DNA of 64,000 nucleotides from Lachnospiraceae bacterium AC3007 (lineage in GTDB: Bacteria; Bacillota; Clostridia; Lachnospirales; Lachnospiraceae): contig JHYK01000003.1 of NCBI GenBank assembly GCA_000621405.1, positions 1 to 64,000 on the forward strand, in the 5' to 3' direction. Position 1 is the stretch's first letter. Each line of letters starts with the position of its first letter. The position numbers and the translations under genes were made by a program. Of the stretch, positions 25,442-34,668 are shown in pieces. The notes below the pieces were generated by a model. That model was not told where the DNA came from, made no database searches, and saw only the letters and a program-made list of their open reading frames with translations.

Positions 25442-26419
25442 ATGAAAAAGACATTTATTCTCACATCGATCATATTGCTCTGCTTATTGCAGGGGTGCGG
25501 CGAAGGAGCGAAAGAGGCTTCCGGAAGCGGCATTTATTTTGACACGGTCATAGATATCAAAGTATACGGGGATGATGCAGACAGGATGCTCTCCGGATGC
25601 TTTGATATATGCAAAAGCATGGAAAAGACATTGTCTGCGCATGATGAGGAGAGTGAGCTCTATAAGGTGAATCACAGATCTGAAGGGGAGACTTCCGTGG
25701 AGATCTCCGAAGATCTTGCGGAATGCATATCCGAAGGGCTCTATTACAGCGAAGTCTCGGACGGAGTCTTTGACATTACCATCCTTCCTTTATCCGGATT
25801 ATGGGATTTTAATACCGAAGAACCTGAGGTTCCTTCTGATGCTGAAATATCTGATGCGCTGAAAAAAGTCGATCACAGAAGAGTTCATCTGAACGGCAAT
25901 ACCGTTTCTTTTGACGATCCGGATATACAGATAGATCTTGGCGGTATAGCGAAGGGATTTGTATCAGCGAAGCTGAAAGAATACCTTAAGAGCGAGGGAT
26001 GCAGTTCGGCGATCATCAATCTCGGCGGTAATGTGAGCACTGTAGGAAGCAGGCCCGATGGCAGCGAATGGGTCGTAGGCATACAGGAGCCCTATGCCGG
26101 GCGGGGGACAGTCTTTGACACGGTGAAGGTAAGGGACGGATGCGTAGTCTCGTCCGGGACTTACGAAAGATATTTTACCGTGGGCGACAGAAGATACCAT
26201 CATATACTTGATCCGAAGACAGGCTACCCTGCGGATACAGGACTCTTTCAGGCTACAGTCACCGGAGATGATGATACGCTGTGCGATGCGCTTTCTACCA
26301 TCTGTGTCCTGCTCGGAAGTGACGCTTCGAAGCAGCTTATAGAAAAAGAGGGCTGGGATGTGAAGATACTCTTTATTGATACAGACACCACAGGTACGTG
26401 GTATCCGCAAAAACCATGA
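25442..26419 (+). CDS. apbE: FAD:protein FMN transferase ApbE (lipoprotein)
   Basis: A 325-residue lipoprotein that attaches FMN covalently to Thr residues of extracytoplasmic flavoproteins, here expected to be RnfG and RnfD. ATG 25442 begins MKKTFILTSII with lipobox LLQGC; upstream in-frame GTG 25427 is inside a hairpin and is rejected. Family features visible: FDTVIDIKVYG, the DLGGIAKGFV flavin-binding segment, SAIINLGGNV, HHILDPKTGYPAD, and a late DALST segment. It overlaps the next gene by four bases (ATGA). Confidence 0.94.
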   Translation: MKKTFILTSIILLCLLQGCGEGAKEASGSGIYFDTVIDIKVYGDDADRMLSGCFDICKSMEKTLSAHDEESELYKVNHRSEGETSVEISEDLAECISEGLYYSEVSDGVFDITILPLSGLWDFNTEEPEVPSDAEISDALKKVDHRRVHLNGNTVSFDDPDIQIDLGGIAKGFVSAKLKEYLKSEGCSSAIINLGGNVSTVGSRPDGSEWVVGIQEPYAGRGTVFDTVKVRDGCVVSSGTYERYFTVGDRRYHHILDPKTGYPADTGLFQATVTGDDDTLCDALSTICVLLGSDASKQLIEKEGWDVKILFIDTDTTGTWYPQKP

Positions 26420-26799
26420 GATCATTTTGGCTCTTTAAGAAACCTGATATATTGCTGTATCTTTTCTGGGGCTTAGCTGCTCTGGGTCTTTTTTTGTTTC
26501 AGGCTTATTCCCTTCATGGCGGTGGCCGGGGGACAGAGCTGACAGTCATATGCGGCAATGAGACATATGGAGTATATGACCTTTCGGAGGATCAGACCAT
26601 AGTACTTGATACCGGGAATACCTTTGAGATCAAAAACGGAGAGGTCAGGATGGTCTATGCAAACTGTCCCGACAGGACCTGTGTCCATTCAGGATCCATA
26701 TCCGAAGAGGGTGAGAGCATAGTGTGCCTTCCCAATCATGTGATACTGAAGATCACGAAAGGCGGCATCGGGAGTGATCTTGATGCGATATCTGAATGA
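26416..26799 (+). CDS. NusG domain II-containing membrane protein
   Basis: A 127-residue protein: one N-terminal helix (about 12-32) and an extracellular NusG-II domain with VYANCPDRTCVHSG and IVCLPNHVILKI, the family's conserved Cys-containing core. ATG 26416 overlaps the apbE stop; the longer frame from 26398 is rejected. From memory, this family corresponds to EetA of flavin-based extracellular electron transfer loci and is often found beside ApbE and Gx-type proteins; its biochemical role is not established. Confidence 0.85.
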   Translation: MRSFWLFKKPDILLYLFWGLAALGLFLFQAYSLHGGGRGTELTVICGNETYGVYDLSEDQTIVLDTGNTFEIKNGEVRMVYANCPDRTCVHSGSISEEGESIVCLPNHVILKITKGGIGSDLDAISE

Positions 26800-26815
26800 G
26801 CAAAGGAGCAGACAG

Positions 26816-27325
26816 ATGAGACAAAAGGGCGATGATCCCAATAGACTTGCGATCCTTGCGCTTCTTACTGCGTGCGCGATCATAATGGGATATGTAGAGG
26901 CGCTGATCCCTGCATATCCCGGCATACCGGGTGTGAAGCCCGGACTATGCAATATCGTGATCCTTGTCACTTTGATCATGTATTCATGGAAAGAAGCGCT
27001 TCTGGTATCTCTTGTAAGGATCCTGGCCGTAGGATTCATGTTTGGCAATGTGTTCAGCATATCGTACAGTCTGGCAGGTTCAGTCCTTGCCATATTTATC
27101 ATGGCGCTCCTTATTAAGACCAGAAGATTCGGTCTCGTCGGGATAAGTGCATCAGGCGGCGCGATGCATGGGGTTGGACAGATGATAGTGGCGCACATTG
27201 TCCTTCCGTCACTGCCTTTTGCCGGCTATTCCGCGATGCTCATCCTTGCGGGTATCGTGACAGGTTCTCTGGTGGGTCTCATCTCATATGAGATATTAAA
27301 AAGAGTAAGGGTTCAGGCAGGCTGA
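26816..27325 (+). CDS. Gx transporter / heptaprenyl diphosphate synthase component I family
   Basis: A 169-residue polytopic membrane protein with about five helices and the family signature YPGIPGVKPGLCNIVILV and ASGGAMHGVGQM. ATG 26816 has AAAGGAG seven bases upstream, better than 26774 or 26783. The fold resembles small-molecule S-component transporters; the enzyme name is historical. From memory it matches EetB of electron-transfer loci. Together with ApbE and the NusG-II protein it forms a three-gene cassette after rnf. Confidence 0.85.
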   Translation: MRQKGDDPNRLAILALLTACAIIMGYVEALIPAYPGIPGVKPGLCNIVILVTLIMYSWKEALLVSLVRILAVGFMFGNVFSISYSLAGSVLAIFIMALLIKTRRFGLVGISASGGAMHGVGQMIVAHIVLPSLPFAGYSAMLILAGIVTGSLVGLISYEILKRVRVQAG

Positions 27326-27352
27326 ACAGGGGAATTCCCAAAGCCCCGGCAC

Positions 27353-27381
27353 TTGCCATAAAGGTTTGCTGAATTTATAAT
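27353..27381 (+). promoter_or_regulatory. Promoter of the kamA-ATP-grasp-MFS-SpoIIE operon
   Basis: TTGCCA (27353-27358) and TATAAT (27376-27381) are separated by 17 bases, about 65 bases before the first ATG. This is one of the best sigma-A matches in the window and marks the start of a separate transcription unit. Confidence 0.65.
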
Positions 27382-27447
27382 TGTAAAGTGCTGTCTGAAA
27401 CAGGTTCTTAAGCCGCGGGATTACGTATTACTGAGAGGAACAGGATA

Positions 27448-28515
27448 ATGATAGAAAACCCCTCGGACCTTTTCAAAAGGCTTGAAGAAAAGGGAATAGA
27501 ATTAAGCGAAGAGAGGAAGGAAGAGATCCGCAGAGTCGATGAAAGATACAGGCTCCGCATATCGGATCACTATTTTGATCTTATTGATTGGGATGACGAT
27601 AACTGCCCGATCTATCGCCAGTGCATACCCGACATCACGGAGCTTAAGGAATTTCAGGGATACAGTGAAGATCCCTTAAATGAAGGTAAGTATGAGCACG
27701 TTCCGTTCCTTGTGCACAAATACCGCTCGAGAGCGGCCTTCATGTGCTCCAATGTTTGCTATATGCATTGCAGACACTGCACAAGGAAGAATACCGTGAT
27801 GAACAGCCCTATCGCAGGCAGGGAGGCTCTCGGTCCGGCTCTTGATTATGTGAGAGAGCATACCGAGATCAATGACATCCTGATCACCGGCGGAGATCCC
27901 TTCGCCATAGGCGCCGATCTTCTGGAGTACTACATAAAAGGCTTCAGGAGTCTTCCTTCTGTGAATACCATAAGGGTGGGAACCCGGGCTATAGTTGCAG
28001 AGCCTTCCATGATCACTGATGAATTGTGTGATATGCTGGAGAAGTACCATCCGCTTTGGGTCTTCACACAGTTCAATCATCCCAGGGAGATCACTCCCGA
28101 TACAATAGCAGCATGCCGCAGGCTTCAAAAACGCGGCATACCGCTTGGCAACCAGAGCGTATTCCTCAAGGGGATAAATGATGACGTGGATATACTCGAG
28201 GAACTCTATACAAAACTCATAGGTATCATGGTAAGGCCTTATTATCTCTACATCTGCGACAGGGTGCAGGGAACGGCTCATTTCTATGCAGATCACCATA
28301 AGGGCCTTGATATAATCGAGAAGCTCAGATACCGTCTTCCCGGTTATGCGCTTCCGAGACTCATCATAGACGCAGACGGAGAAAACGGCGGCAAGGTCAC
28401 TCTCGAGAAGAATCACATGCTCAAGGAGACCAGCGATTATCTTATACTCCCCGGGAATTCGGAGGAGACCGTCACAAAATACATCATCAATAACGACAAC
28501 GGAGATAACGTATGA
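27448..28515 (+). CDS. KamA-family radical SAM aminomutase (lysine 2,3-aminomutase-like)
   Basis: A 355-residue PLP- and SAM-dependent enzyme that would move an alpha-amino group to the beta carbon. The cluster motif is C104-YMH-C108-RH-C111, followed by TRK as in lysine 2,3-aminomutases. The PLP Lys is K316 in DADGENGGK, one residue longer than the usual PGGGGK loop. The two Asp residues that bind the lysine side chain in Clostridium lysine 2,3-aminomutase have counterparts in YICDRVQG (D271) and LIIDAD (D308), favouring lysine over glutamate; this is inference. It is shorter than the 416-residue catabolic enzyme. No lysine-fermentation genes follow; it overlaps an ATP-grasp ligase instead. 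Confidence 0.88.
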   Translation: MIENPSDLFKRLEEKGIELSEERKEEIRRVDERYRLRISDHYFDLIDWDDDNCPIYRQCIPDITELKEFQGYSEDPLNEGKYEHVPFLVHKYRSRAAFMCSNVCYMHCRHCTRKNTVMNSPIAGREALGPALDYVREHTEINDILITGGDPFAIGADLLEYYIKGFRSLPSVNTIRVGTRAIVAEPSMITDELCDMLEKYHPLWVFTQFNHPREITPDTIAACRRLQKRGIPLGNQSVFLKGINDDVDILEELYTKLIGIMVRPYYLYICDRVQGTAHFYADHHKGLDIIEKLRYRLPGYALPRLIIDADGENGGKVTLEKNHMLKETSDYLILPGNSEETVTKYIINNDNGDNV

Positions 28516-29513
28516 GAGTCGGACTTACATATGATTTCAAGGAAGATTACGGAATAGAGACAGACGATCTTATCTTTGCCGATTTTAATTATCCTGTCGA
28601 GATCACCTATATGGAGAAGGCCATAACCCGGAACGGATTTGATTTTGTCCCGATAGGCAACATGTACAAGCTGATGGACAGGATCAAAAATGACAGTCTT
28701 GGCTGCGACATCGTTCTTGTGTGTGATGAGGGCATATCTTCGAGGAACAGAGAGGCCATCGTCCCGGCGCTCCTGGAACTTAATCATATTCCCTATGTCG
28801 GAAGCGATGCATACTGCATGGGGCTCTCGCAGAATAAATACCATACAAAGCTTGTGGCAGAGTCTCTGGGGATACTGTGTCCAAAGGGCATATATCTTGA
28901 ATATGATCCCGATCTGCCGCCTGATATGAAAGATGTTGGTGATCAGCTTAAGGAGAATGGTCTTGATTACCCGCTCCTTGTCAAGCCCAATGAAGAAGGC
29001 TACAGCATGGGAGTATTCCTTGTCCATGATGAGGAGGAGCTTTGCAATGCGCTGAGTCATGATTTCCGGCATTATCATGAGCCCGTCCTTGTCGAGGAAT
29101 ACATCGAAGGAAAGGAACTTTTTGTGCCGATCCTCGGTACCGGCAGGGATGCATATGCCCTTCCTCCCGGAATGGTGGTATCTGCCGATGGAGAAGATAT
29201 ACCGGTCTACAGTGTCGAGGACAAATGCTTTGATTATTCACATGATGAGATAGCAGATATTCCCGATGATATAAAAGAATACATAAGCAGCGCATCGCTT
29301 TCGATCTACCGTCATATGGGCTGCAGGGATCTTGGAAGGACTGATTTCAGACTCAGAGATAACAAAGAGGCAGTCTTTATCGAGATCACTCCGAGACCCG
29401 GCCTTTGTGAGAACGGTCCGTTTGAGACTGCAGCAGGCGCTGTCGGCAAGACGTATGATGATGTGTTGAAAGAGGTCATACTCGGCGCTGCAAAGAGGTA
29501 CGGTATATTATGA
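28512..29513 (+). CDS. D-Ala-D-Ala-ligase-like ATP-grasp protein
   Basis: A 333-residue ATP-grasp enzyme of the D-alanine:D-alanine ligase family, which joins a carboxylate to an amine through an acyl phosphate. Seen: YVGSDAYCMGLSQNKYHTK with the central-domain Lys, YPLLVKPNEEGYSMGV (ATP Lys and Gly-rich loop), VLVEEYIEGKELFVPI, RTDFRL, and FIEITPRPGL. In the last segment the usual metal-binding E-x-N is E-I-T, so it is not an ordinary Ddl. It overlaps both neighbours by four bases. Coupling to the aminomutase suggests it may ligate a beta-amino acid; this is inference. Confidence 0.85.
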   Translation: MRVGLTYDFKEDYGIETDDLIFADFNYPVEITYMEKAITRNGFDFVPIGNMYKLMDRIKNDSLGCDIVLVCDEGISSRNREAIVPALLELNHIPYVGSDAYCMGLSQNKYHTKLVAESLGILCPKGIYLEYDPDLPPDMKDVGDQLKENGLDYPLLVKPNEEGYSMGVFLVHDEEELCNALSHDFRHYHEPVLVEEYIEGKELFVPILGTGRDAYALPPGMVVSADGEDIPVYSVEDKCFDYSHDEIADIPDDIKEYISSASLSIYRHMGCRDLGRTDFRLRDNKEAVFIEITPRPGLCENGPFETAAGAVGKTYDDVLKEVILGAAKRYGIL

Positions 29514-32500
29514 GTCGTAAGAGAAGTCTGGCATTTCAGGGAGCAGTCATCGCTTTTATCGTAGCGATCGTCTTTCTTGCCGCCATATTTAATGCATATT
29601 CCTTTATCAATTCGAGCGTGGAGGCAGTCGGTGATAATAAAGCTGCCATGCTTTCTTCCGTTAAAGGCTCGCTTGAGTACGGTCTGAAGTACGGCAGAGA
29701 ACTTGAGAATTACTATGGAATTGAAGAGGTCACGGACAAGGCAGTGAAGTACTGCGATGCGGAAAACGTCTTTATCACCGACAAAGACCTTGTTCTGCTT
29801 TACGGAAGCGGTGTTCCGGAGGATCTTCAGGAGAAGATCCAGGCCATGGAATGGGAGGAGCACGAGGAAATGCTCTGGATCAAAGACGACGTCCAGTATA
29901 TCGTACTCCCCATTATCGGAAAGGAAGATACCGCGGGATACATAGGGATCACCTGCAGTACCGGCAGGATGAAGGTATTTTCATATCCGTATGTAAAGAA
30001 GATCACGCTCTTTGCACTGGTCTGGGCTCTGCTCGGCATAGCGATCTTTGAGCTTCTTTTCTTCCTGATGCCGCACAATTTCAGAGAGACAAGACTCAGG
30101 TTCATCATCATGCTGACAGTTATCGTGGTCAATGTGGGCTCGGTCATCCCGACATTCTTCGTCTTAAGAAGCGGTTACGAAGCTCTGTCCAGGGATGTCG
30201 GAAGCACTCTTATCGATAAGAATGCAGATGATATAAAGGGGCTTCTGGATCAGGGAGTACTGTTCAGTGATATTAAGGATGTGGATCAGTATTATGATGA
30301 CTTATCGTCCTCCAGCCGCCAGATAGCATCTATAACACTTACGGAAGCCGCTGACGGAGACATTAAGGCAGGGCCCCTGACTGACGAAGAGGGTAATTCA
30401 TATTATCTCAATGCCATGCTTGACCGGTCTTTCATCGCATCCAGGGTCAGGAAGTCTGTCATCAATACCATAGTCACGACTATCACGGCTATCATGATAG
30501 CGATGGAGATACTGATATTCCTGCTTGGACTCCTTGTGGGCAAAAAGAGAGAAAGGAAGGGTGTCAGGGACAACTCGGAGCATAAGACTATCGAAGAGCT
30601 CGGAGTGGTGCGCGGACTTTCATTCTTTTATTCATCCTTCAGATATATGTCCGTGGCCTTCATGTCCATAGTCCTTGCCGATATCTATAAGCCCGTATTC
30701 TTCTTCGGCCGGGAGATACCTTATGAGATACTGATGAGCTTCCCGCTTTCGGGACAGGTCTTCATATCGATGATCACATCGTATCTGTCCGGAAGGCTCA
30801 TTCAGAAGACAGGCTGGAAGAGGTCGACGGTCTTCGGAATGATAGTGATGATGGCAGGTACGCTGGCTTCATCTTTTGCAACTGATCCCGTCACCTTCAT
30901 CCTGGCTCAGATGGTAATGGGTACAGGCCTTGGTTTTGCCAAGATGGGTATAGATATCTATGCAGTCGCTGTCTCCTCGGGTGAGGATATGTCGTCATAT
31001 ACATCGGGAGGCAATGCCGGAGTCATAGTCGGATATTCCTGTTCGGCAGCCATAGGAGCTCTGGTCGCGAGTATCTTCGGGTATTCCGGAGCGTATCTCG
31101 TAATGACGGTACTCGGACTTTTTGTGCTTCTTCTGATACTGTCATTCGGAATGGATGTCAGGGGTATCTCGGAAGAGGAAGAGACCGTTAAGGAAGAGTC
31201 AAAAGAGGATACCCCGGCCGGTATCGATCTCAGATTTCCGACATATATCATCCTTATCATCATACCCTATTACTTTGTGATGATGTTCGGTGAATACTTT
31301 TTCCCGGTCTATGCCAACAGCAACGGGATCTCGACGGATACCATCGGCTACGTGATGCTGATATACGGAGTGGTCACGGCCTATATTGGAACACCTCTCT
31401 GCCCGAGGCTTACGAAGAGATTTAAAGTTACATTACTTATGCCGATGATCCTTCTGATACTTGCCGGAAGCCTTTTTGCATTTGCGATCCATAATCTCGT
31501 CATAGTAGCGGCGCTCATCGTTACGATGATCGGCGTGGTCGACGGTATCATGCCGAGCATCCAGTTCATGTATGTGTATGACCTTCCGCTTGCAAAGAAG
31601 CTTGGTTTTTCAAGAGCTCTGGGTATAGAAGGCTTTTTCAGCAGCCTTATAGGCGCCGTTGCTCCGGTCATCTTCGGAATAGTCATGCTGTACGGCAACG
31701 GAGGTCTGATACTCGTAGCTGCTCTTATCACTGTATGCGCCGTTATCTTTATCCTTCTTAACAGGGCACCTTCCAAAAAGAGTGGAGGCAAAGCCGTATC
31801 GATGATACTGGTCTTTGTGCTGACAGTCTTAAGTATCATCCTTCCCCTGACAAGAAGCGGGATGGCCGATACAAATGCATCGGGAGACCGGGGCAAACTC
31901 AGGATAGGCTACAGTCAGGAAGGCGGATATTATGAATTCGATTATCAGATATATCAGATCGGGATGGGCCTTCTTGAGAAAGGCGAAATAGAATCCCCGG
32001 AGCTTGCCGCGCTGTCTCAGGGGGATACTTCAGATGTGGTCTGGAAGGCTCTGTGTGAAGGTAAGAGCGATCATTTTGAATTTGTCCCCGAGGGTTATAT
32101 CGACCTTCTTTCGACGGATTATGCATTTCTTTCCGAAGAAGAGATGCAAAAGAAGGTAGGGGATGTGATACGGGACGAAGATATCGATCTTATGATCACC
32201 ATGGGCACGAGCGCCGGGCTTATGATCAGGGATGCTTCTGACGTGCCTTATATGAATTTCCTTGCAAGTGACCCGGTGAGCTCGGAGATAGTCGAAGGAG
32301 CCAAGTATTCCGGCAGCGACAGAGCATGGGCTCACGTGAGCACCGGATTGGAGGAGAAGGCTCTGTCCGTAATGTACGATATCTTTTCTCCCCGTTCCAT
32401 AGGCATTACCTATAATGGTGAAGATCCGGAAGCATATATCTACAGCGGGGCCAAGAGCGTGGATGCTTTTGCCGATCAAAAACGTATGAAGGTGATCCGT

Positions 32501-32953
32501 GATTTTGTCACGGATGAATACGAGGATACGCCTGAAGCATATGAAGAATACAAGAAGATCCTGCTGGATGCTCATAAGCGCATGGCTGAGACTGACATAG
32601 ATGTCTTCATCATGACGACTTCCGGTCTGGAACTGGATGATTTTTATGATGTGCTGTATCCTTTTATGGAGAAAGGCATACCGGTATTCTCGATCAACAG
32701 CACGGAGGATGTTCGCGCAGGCGCTCTGGGTGCAGTAGAGATGTTTGACTATCAGAATATCGGCAGGCTTGCGGCAGACACGATGATGACATACAGGAGC
32801 GGAGAGGAACTCTCGCAGTTATCGCAGGAGTACGTCACACCTCCTTTCCTGGTTCTCAATGTTGATACTATGAGGAAGACCGGTATCAGGCTTCCGCTTG
32901 ATACCATGCTCTCAGCAAGCAATATCTACGGAAGATACAAGGAGGCAGAATGA
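29510..32953 (+). CDS. Sensor/MFS transporter/substrate-binding fusion protein
   Basis: A 1147-residue membrane protein of unusual build. Residues 10-30 and about 163-187 are helices around a Cache-like outer domain (31-160); another pair of helices (about 197-219, 316-343) encloses a second outer domain (220-315). Residues about 366-750 form a major-facilitator core of about ten to twelve helices (GRLIQKTGWKRSTVFGMIV is the typical cytoplasmic loop). After a further helix (762-781), residues about 795-1147 form an ABC-type substrate-binding domain of the TrpX/PF04392 kind (KLRIGYSQEGG, IDLMITMGTSAGLMIRD, VFSINSTEDVRAGALGAVE). No ABC ATPase or separate permease is adjacent. It may sense and move the product or substrate of the two upstream enzymes. 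It overlaps both neighbours by four bases. Confidence 0.8.
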   Translation: MSRKRSLAFQGAVIAFIVAIVFLAAIFNAYSFINSSVEAVGDNKAAMLSSVKGSLEYGLKYGRELENYYGIEEVTDKAVKYCDAENVFITDKDLVLLYGSGVPEDLQEKIQAMEWEEHEEMLWIKDDVQYIVLPIIGKEDTAGYIGITCSTGRMKVFSYPYVKKITLFALVWALLGIAIFELLFFLMPHNFRETRLRFIIMLTVIVVNVGSVIPTFFVLRSGYEALSRDVGSTLIDKNADDIKGLLDQGVLFSDIKDVDQYYDDLSSSSRQIASITLTEAADGDIKAGPLTDEEGNSYYLNAMLDRSFIASRVRKSVINTIVTTITAIMIAMEILIFLLGLLVGKKRERKGVRDNSEHKTIEELGVVRGLSFFYSSFRYMSVAFMSIVLADIYKPVFFFGREIPYEILMSFPLSGQVFISMITSYLSGRLIQKTGWKRSTVFGMIVMMAGTLASSFATDPVTFILAQMVMGTGLGFAKMGIDIYAVAVSSGEDMSSYTSGGNAGVIVGYSCSAAIGALVASIFGYSGAYLVMTVLGLFVLLLILSFGMDVRGISEEEETVKEESKEDTPAGIDLRFPTYIILIIIPYYFVMMFGEYFFPVYANSNGISTDTIGYVMLIYGVVTAYIGTPLCPRLTKRFKVTLLMPMILLILAGSLFAFAIHNLVIVAALIVTMIGVVDGIMPSIQFMYVYDLPLAKKLGFSRALGIEGFFSSLIGAVAPVIFGIVMLYGNGGLILVAALITVCAVIFILLNRAPSKKSGGKAVSMILVFVLTVLSIILPLTRSGMADTNASGDRGKLRIGYSQEGGYYEFDYQIYQIGMGLLEKGEIESPELAALSQGDTSDVVWKALCEGKSDHFEFVPEGYIDLLSTDYAFLSEEEMQKKVGDVIRDEDIDLMITMGTSAGLMIRDASDVPYMNFLASDPVSSEIVEGAKYSGSDRAWAHVSTGLEEKALSVMYDIFSPRSIGITYNGEDPEAYIYSGAKSVDAFADQKRMKVIRDFVTDEYEDTPEAYEEYKKILLDAHKRMAETDIDVFIMTTSGLELDDFYDVLYPFMEKGIPVFSINSTEDVRAGALGAVEMFDYQNIGRLAADTMMTYRSGEELSQLSQEYVTPPFLVLNVDTMRKTGIRLPLDTMLSASNIYGRYKEAE

Positions 32954-34623
32954 AAAAGAGGATAGGTATAAGAATAAGGGTTGCTTCTCTCACGATAATC
33001 GCGATGTTCCTTCTTACCGCTGTCATAGCTGGCATAGGCTACAGGCGCTTCAGGCTCAATGTCCTGCAGACCTATTATAAATATGCCGAGACGGTTATAG
33101 GACTGGCAAACAGCGTCTTTGAAGAGACCAATATGGGCGACCTTGTGGATGCAAGGAGCATGGGGCCTCAGTATGAAGAGGCCAGAGCCGGACTGAACAA
33201 TATCAAGAACAACTGCGATGTCAAATATCTGTATGCCGTCTATTTTGATGATATCAATGATATGAACAGCCTGTGCTATATCATCAACGGAAAGAGCGAT
33301 CTTGAGCTTGAACTGGCTGACGGGGAAGACGTATACAGCTATATGGGAGAAGAGTGTGAGCCCGGCGCTTATGATGATAAGACTTTTAATCTTTTAAGAG
33401 ACTGTATCCTGAATAAGGACAGGATCATAAGATTCATGGAGAGCGACACCGCTGAGTACGGATGGCTGGTCACGGGATACACCGCGGTATTCGACAGTCA
33501 GGGTAACGCAGTGGCTGTTGTTGCCGCAGACGTTGATGCCAACAAGATAAGAGATGATATGAACACTTATCTTAAGACTGTGGTGCTGGCGGCGTTTATC
33601 GTTACGATAATCATGATCGTTTTATTCATGATGCTGGTATCGAGATATATCACTGATCCTGTGCAGAGGATAGCCAAGAGCGCAGGTGATTATGTGGGTC
33701 TCATGGATCTTAATGTCTCTCCCGAGGAACTGATATACGAAAGCGTAGATGTCAGATCGAATGACGAGATACGAGATCTGTCCGGGGATGTGGAGTCACT
33801 TGCAAATGGCGTCAGGAGTTATATGGCCAACCTTGAGAGCGTTACCGCGGAGAAGGAGCGCATCGGAGCCGAGCTCAATGTCGCTACCCAGATCCAGGCA
33901 GATATGCTTCCCAGGATATTCCCGCCGTTTCCCGACAGAAAGGAATTTGATATCTATGCCACCATGGATCCTGCAAAGGAGGTCGGAGGAGACTTCTATG
34001 ATTTCTTCCTTATAGACGACGATCACATCTGTCTTGTGATGGCTGACGTATCCGGCAAGGGAGTGCCTGCGGCGCTCTTTATGGTCATCGCTAAGACACT
34101 TATAAAGAACCGCGCTCTGCTGGGCGGAAGTCCTTCGGAGATCCTGTCCTATGCCAATGACCAGCTTTGCGAAGGCAATGAGGCAGAGCTTTTTGTAACC
34201 GTATGGATAGCTATAATAGAGATATCCACCGGAAAAGGACTGGCTGCAAATGCCGGACATGAGCATCCCGTGCTCAAAAAAGCCGGCGGTCAGTACGAGC
34301 TTGTAGAATACAGGCATTCCCCAGCAGTTGCGACCATGGAAGGGATACCCTTCAGACAGCATGAATTTGAACTGTCACCCGGGGATGAGATCTTTGTGTA
34401 TACCGACGGTGTACCCGAGGCTACGAACAAGGACAACGAGCTCTACGGCACAGACAGGATGCTGACAGCGCTTAATAACAACAAGGATGCTTCATGCAAC
34501 GAGCTGCTGAAGGAAGTAAGAGCTTCCATAGACGGATTCGTAGGTGATGCGCCTCAGTTTGATGATATCACGATGCTGTCGTTTGTATATCACGGTCCGG
34601 ACACGGATAAGGACAGCGAATAA
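32950..34623 (+). CDS. SpoIIE-type PP2C phosphatase with sensor and HAMP domains
   Basis: A 557-residue membrane phosphatase. Parts: N-terminal helix (about 8-29), extracellular Cache-like sensor (30-205), helix (about 208-230), HAMP (about 230-295), a short coiled coil with TQIQADMLPRIFPPF, and a SpoIIE/RsbU PP2C domain (about 320-550). Metal-binding Asp residues lie in EVGGDFYDFF, MADVSGKGVPAALFM, VYTDGVPEA and FDDITML. Such proteins dephosphorylate anti-sigma-factor antagonists or related Ser-phosphoproteins. No antagonist or sigma factor is adjacent. Its four-base overlap with the fusion transporter suggests it reads out the same stimulus. Confidence 0.88.
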   Translation: MKKRIGIRIRVASLTIIAMFLLTAVIAGIGYRRFRLNVLQTYYKYAETVIGLANSVFEETNMGDLVDARSMGPQYEEARAGLNNIKNNCDVKYLYAVYFDDINDMNSLCYIINGKSDLELELADGEDVYSYMGEECEPGAYDDKTFNLLRDCILNKDRIIRFMESDTAEYGWLVTGYTAVFDSQGNAVAVVAADVDANKIRDDMNTYLKTVVLAAFIVTIIMIVLFMMLVSRYITDPVQRIAKSAGDYVGLMDLNVSPEELIYESVDVRSNDEIRDLSGDVESLANGVRSYMANLESVTAEKERIGAELNVATQIQADMLPRIFPPFPDRKEFDIYATMDPAKEVGGDFYDFFLIDDDHICLVMADVSGKGVPAALFMVIAKTLIKNRALLGGSPSEILSYANDQLCEGNEAELFVTVWIAIIEISTGKGLAANAGHEHPVLKKAGGQYELVEYRHSPAVATMEGIPFRQHEFELSPGDEIFVYTDGVPEATNKDNELYGTDRMLTALNNNKDASCNELLKEVRASIDGFVGDAPQFDDITMLSFVYHGPDTDKDSE

Positions 34624-34668
34624 TAAAAGCATCAAAGCATAAAATGCAGGCAGGACATGGTGAAAAGC

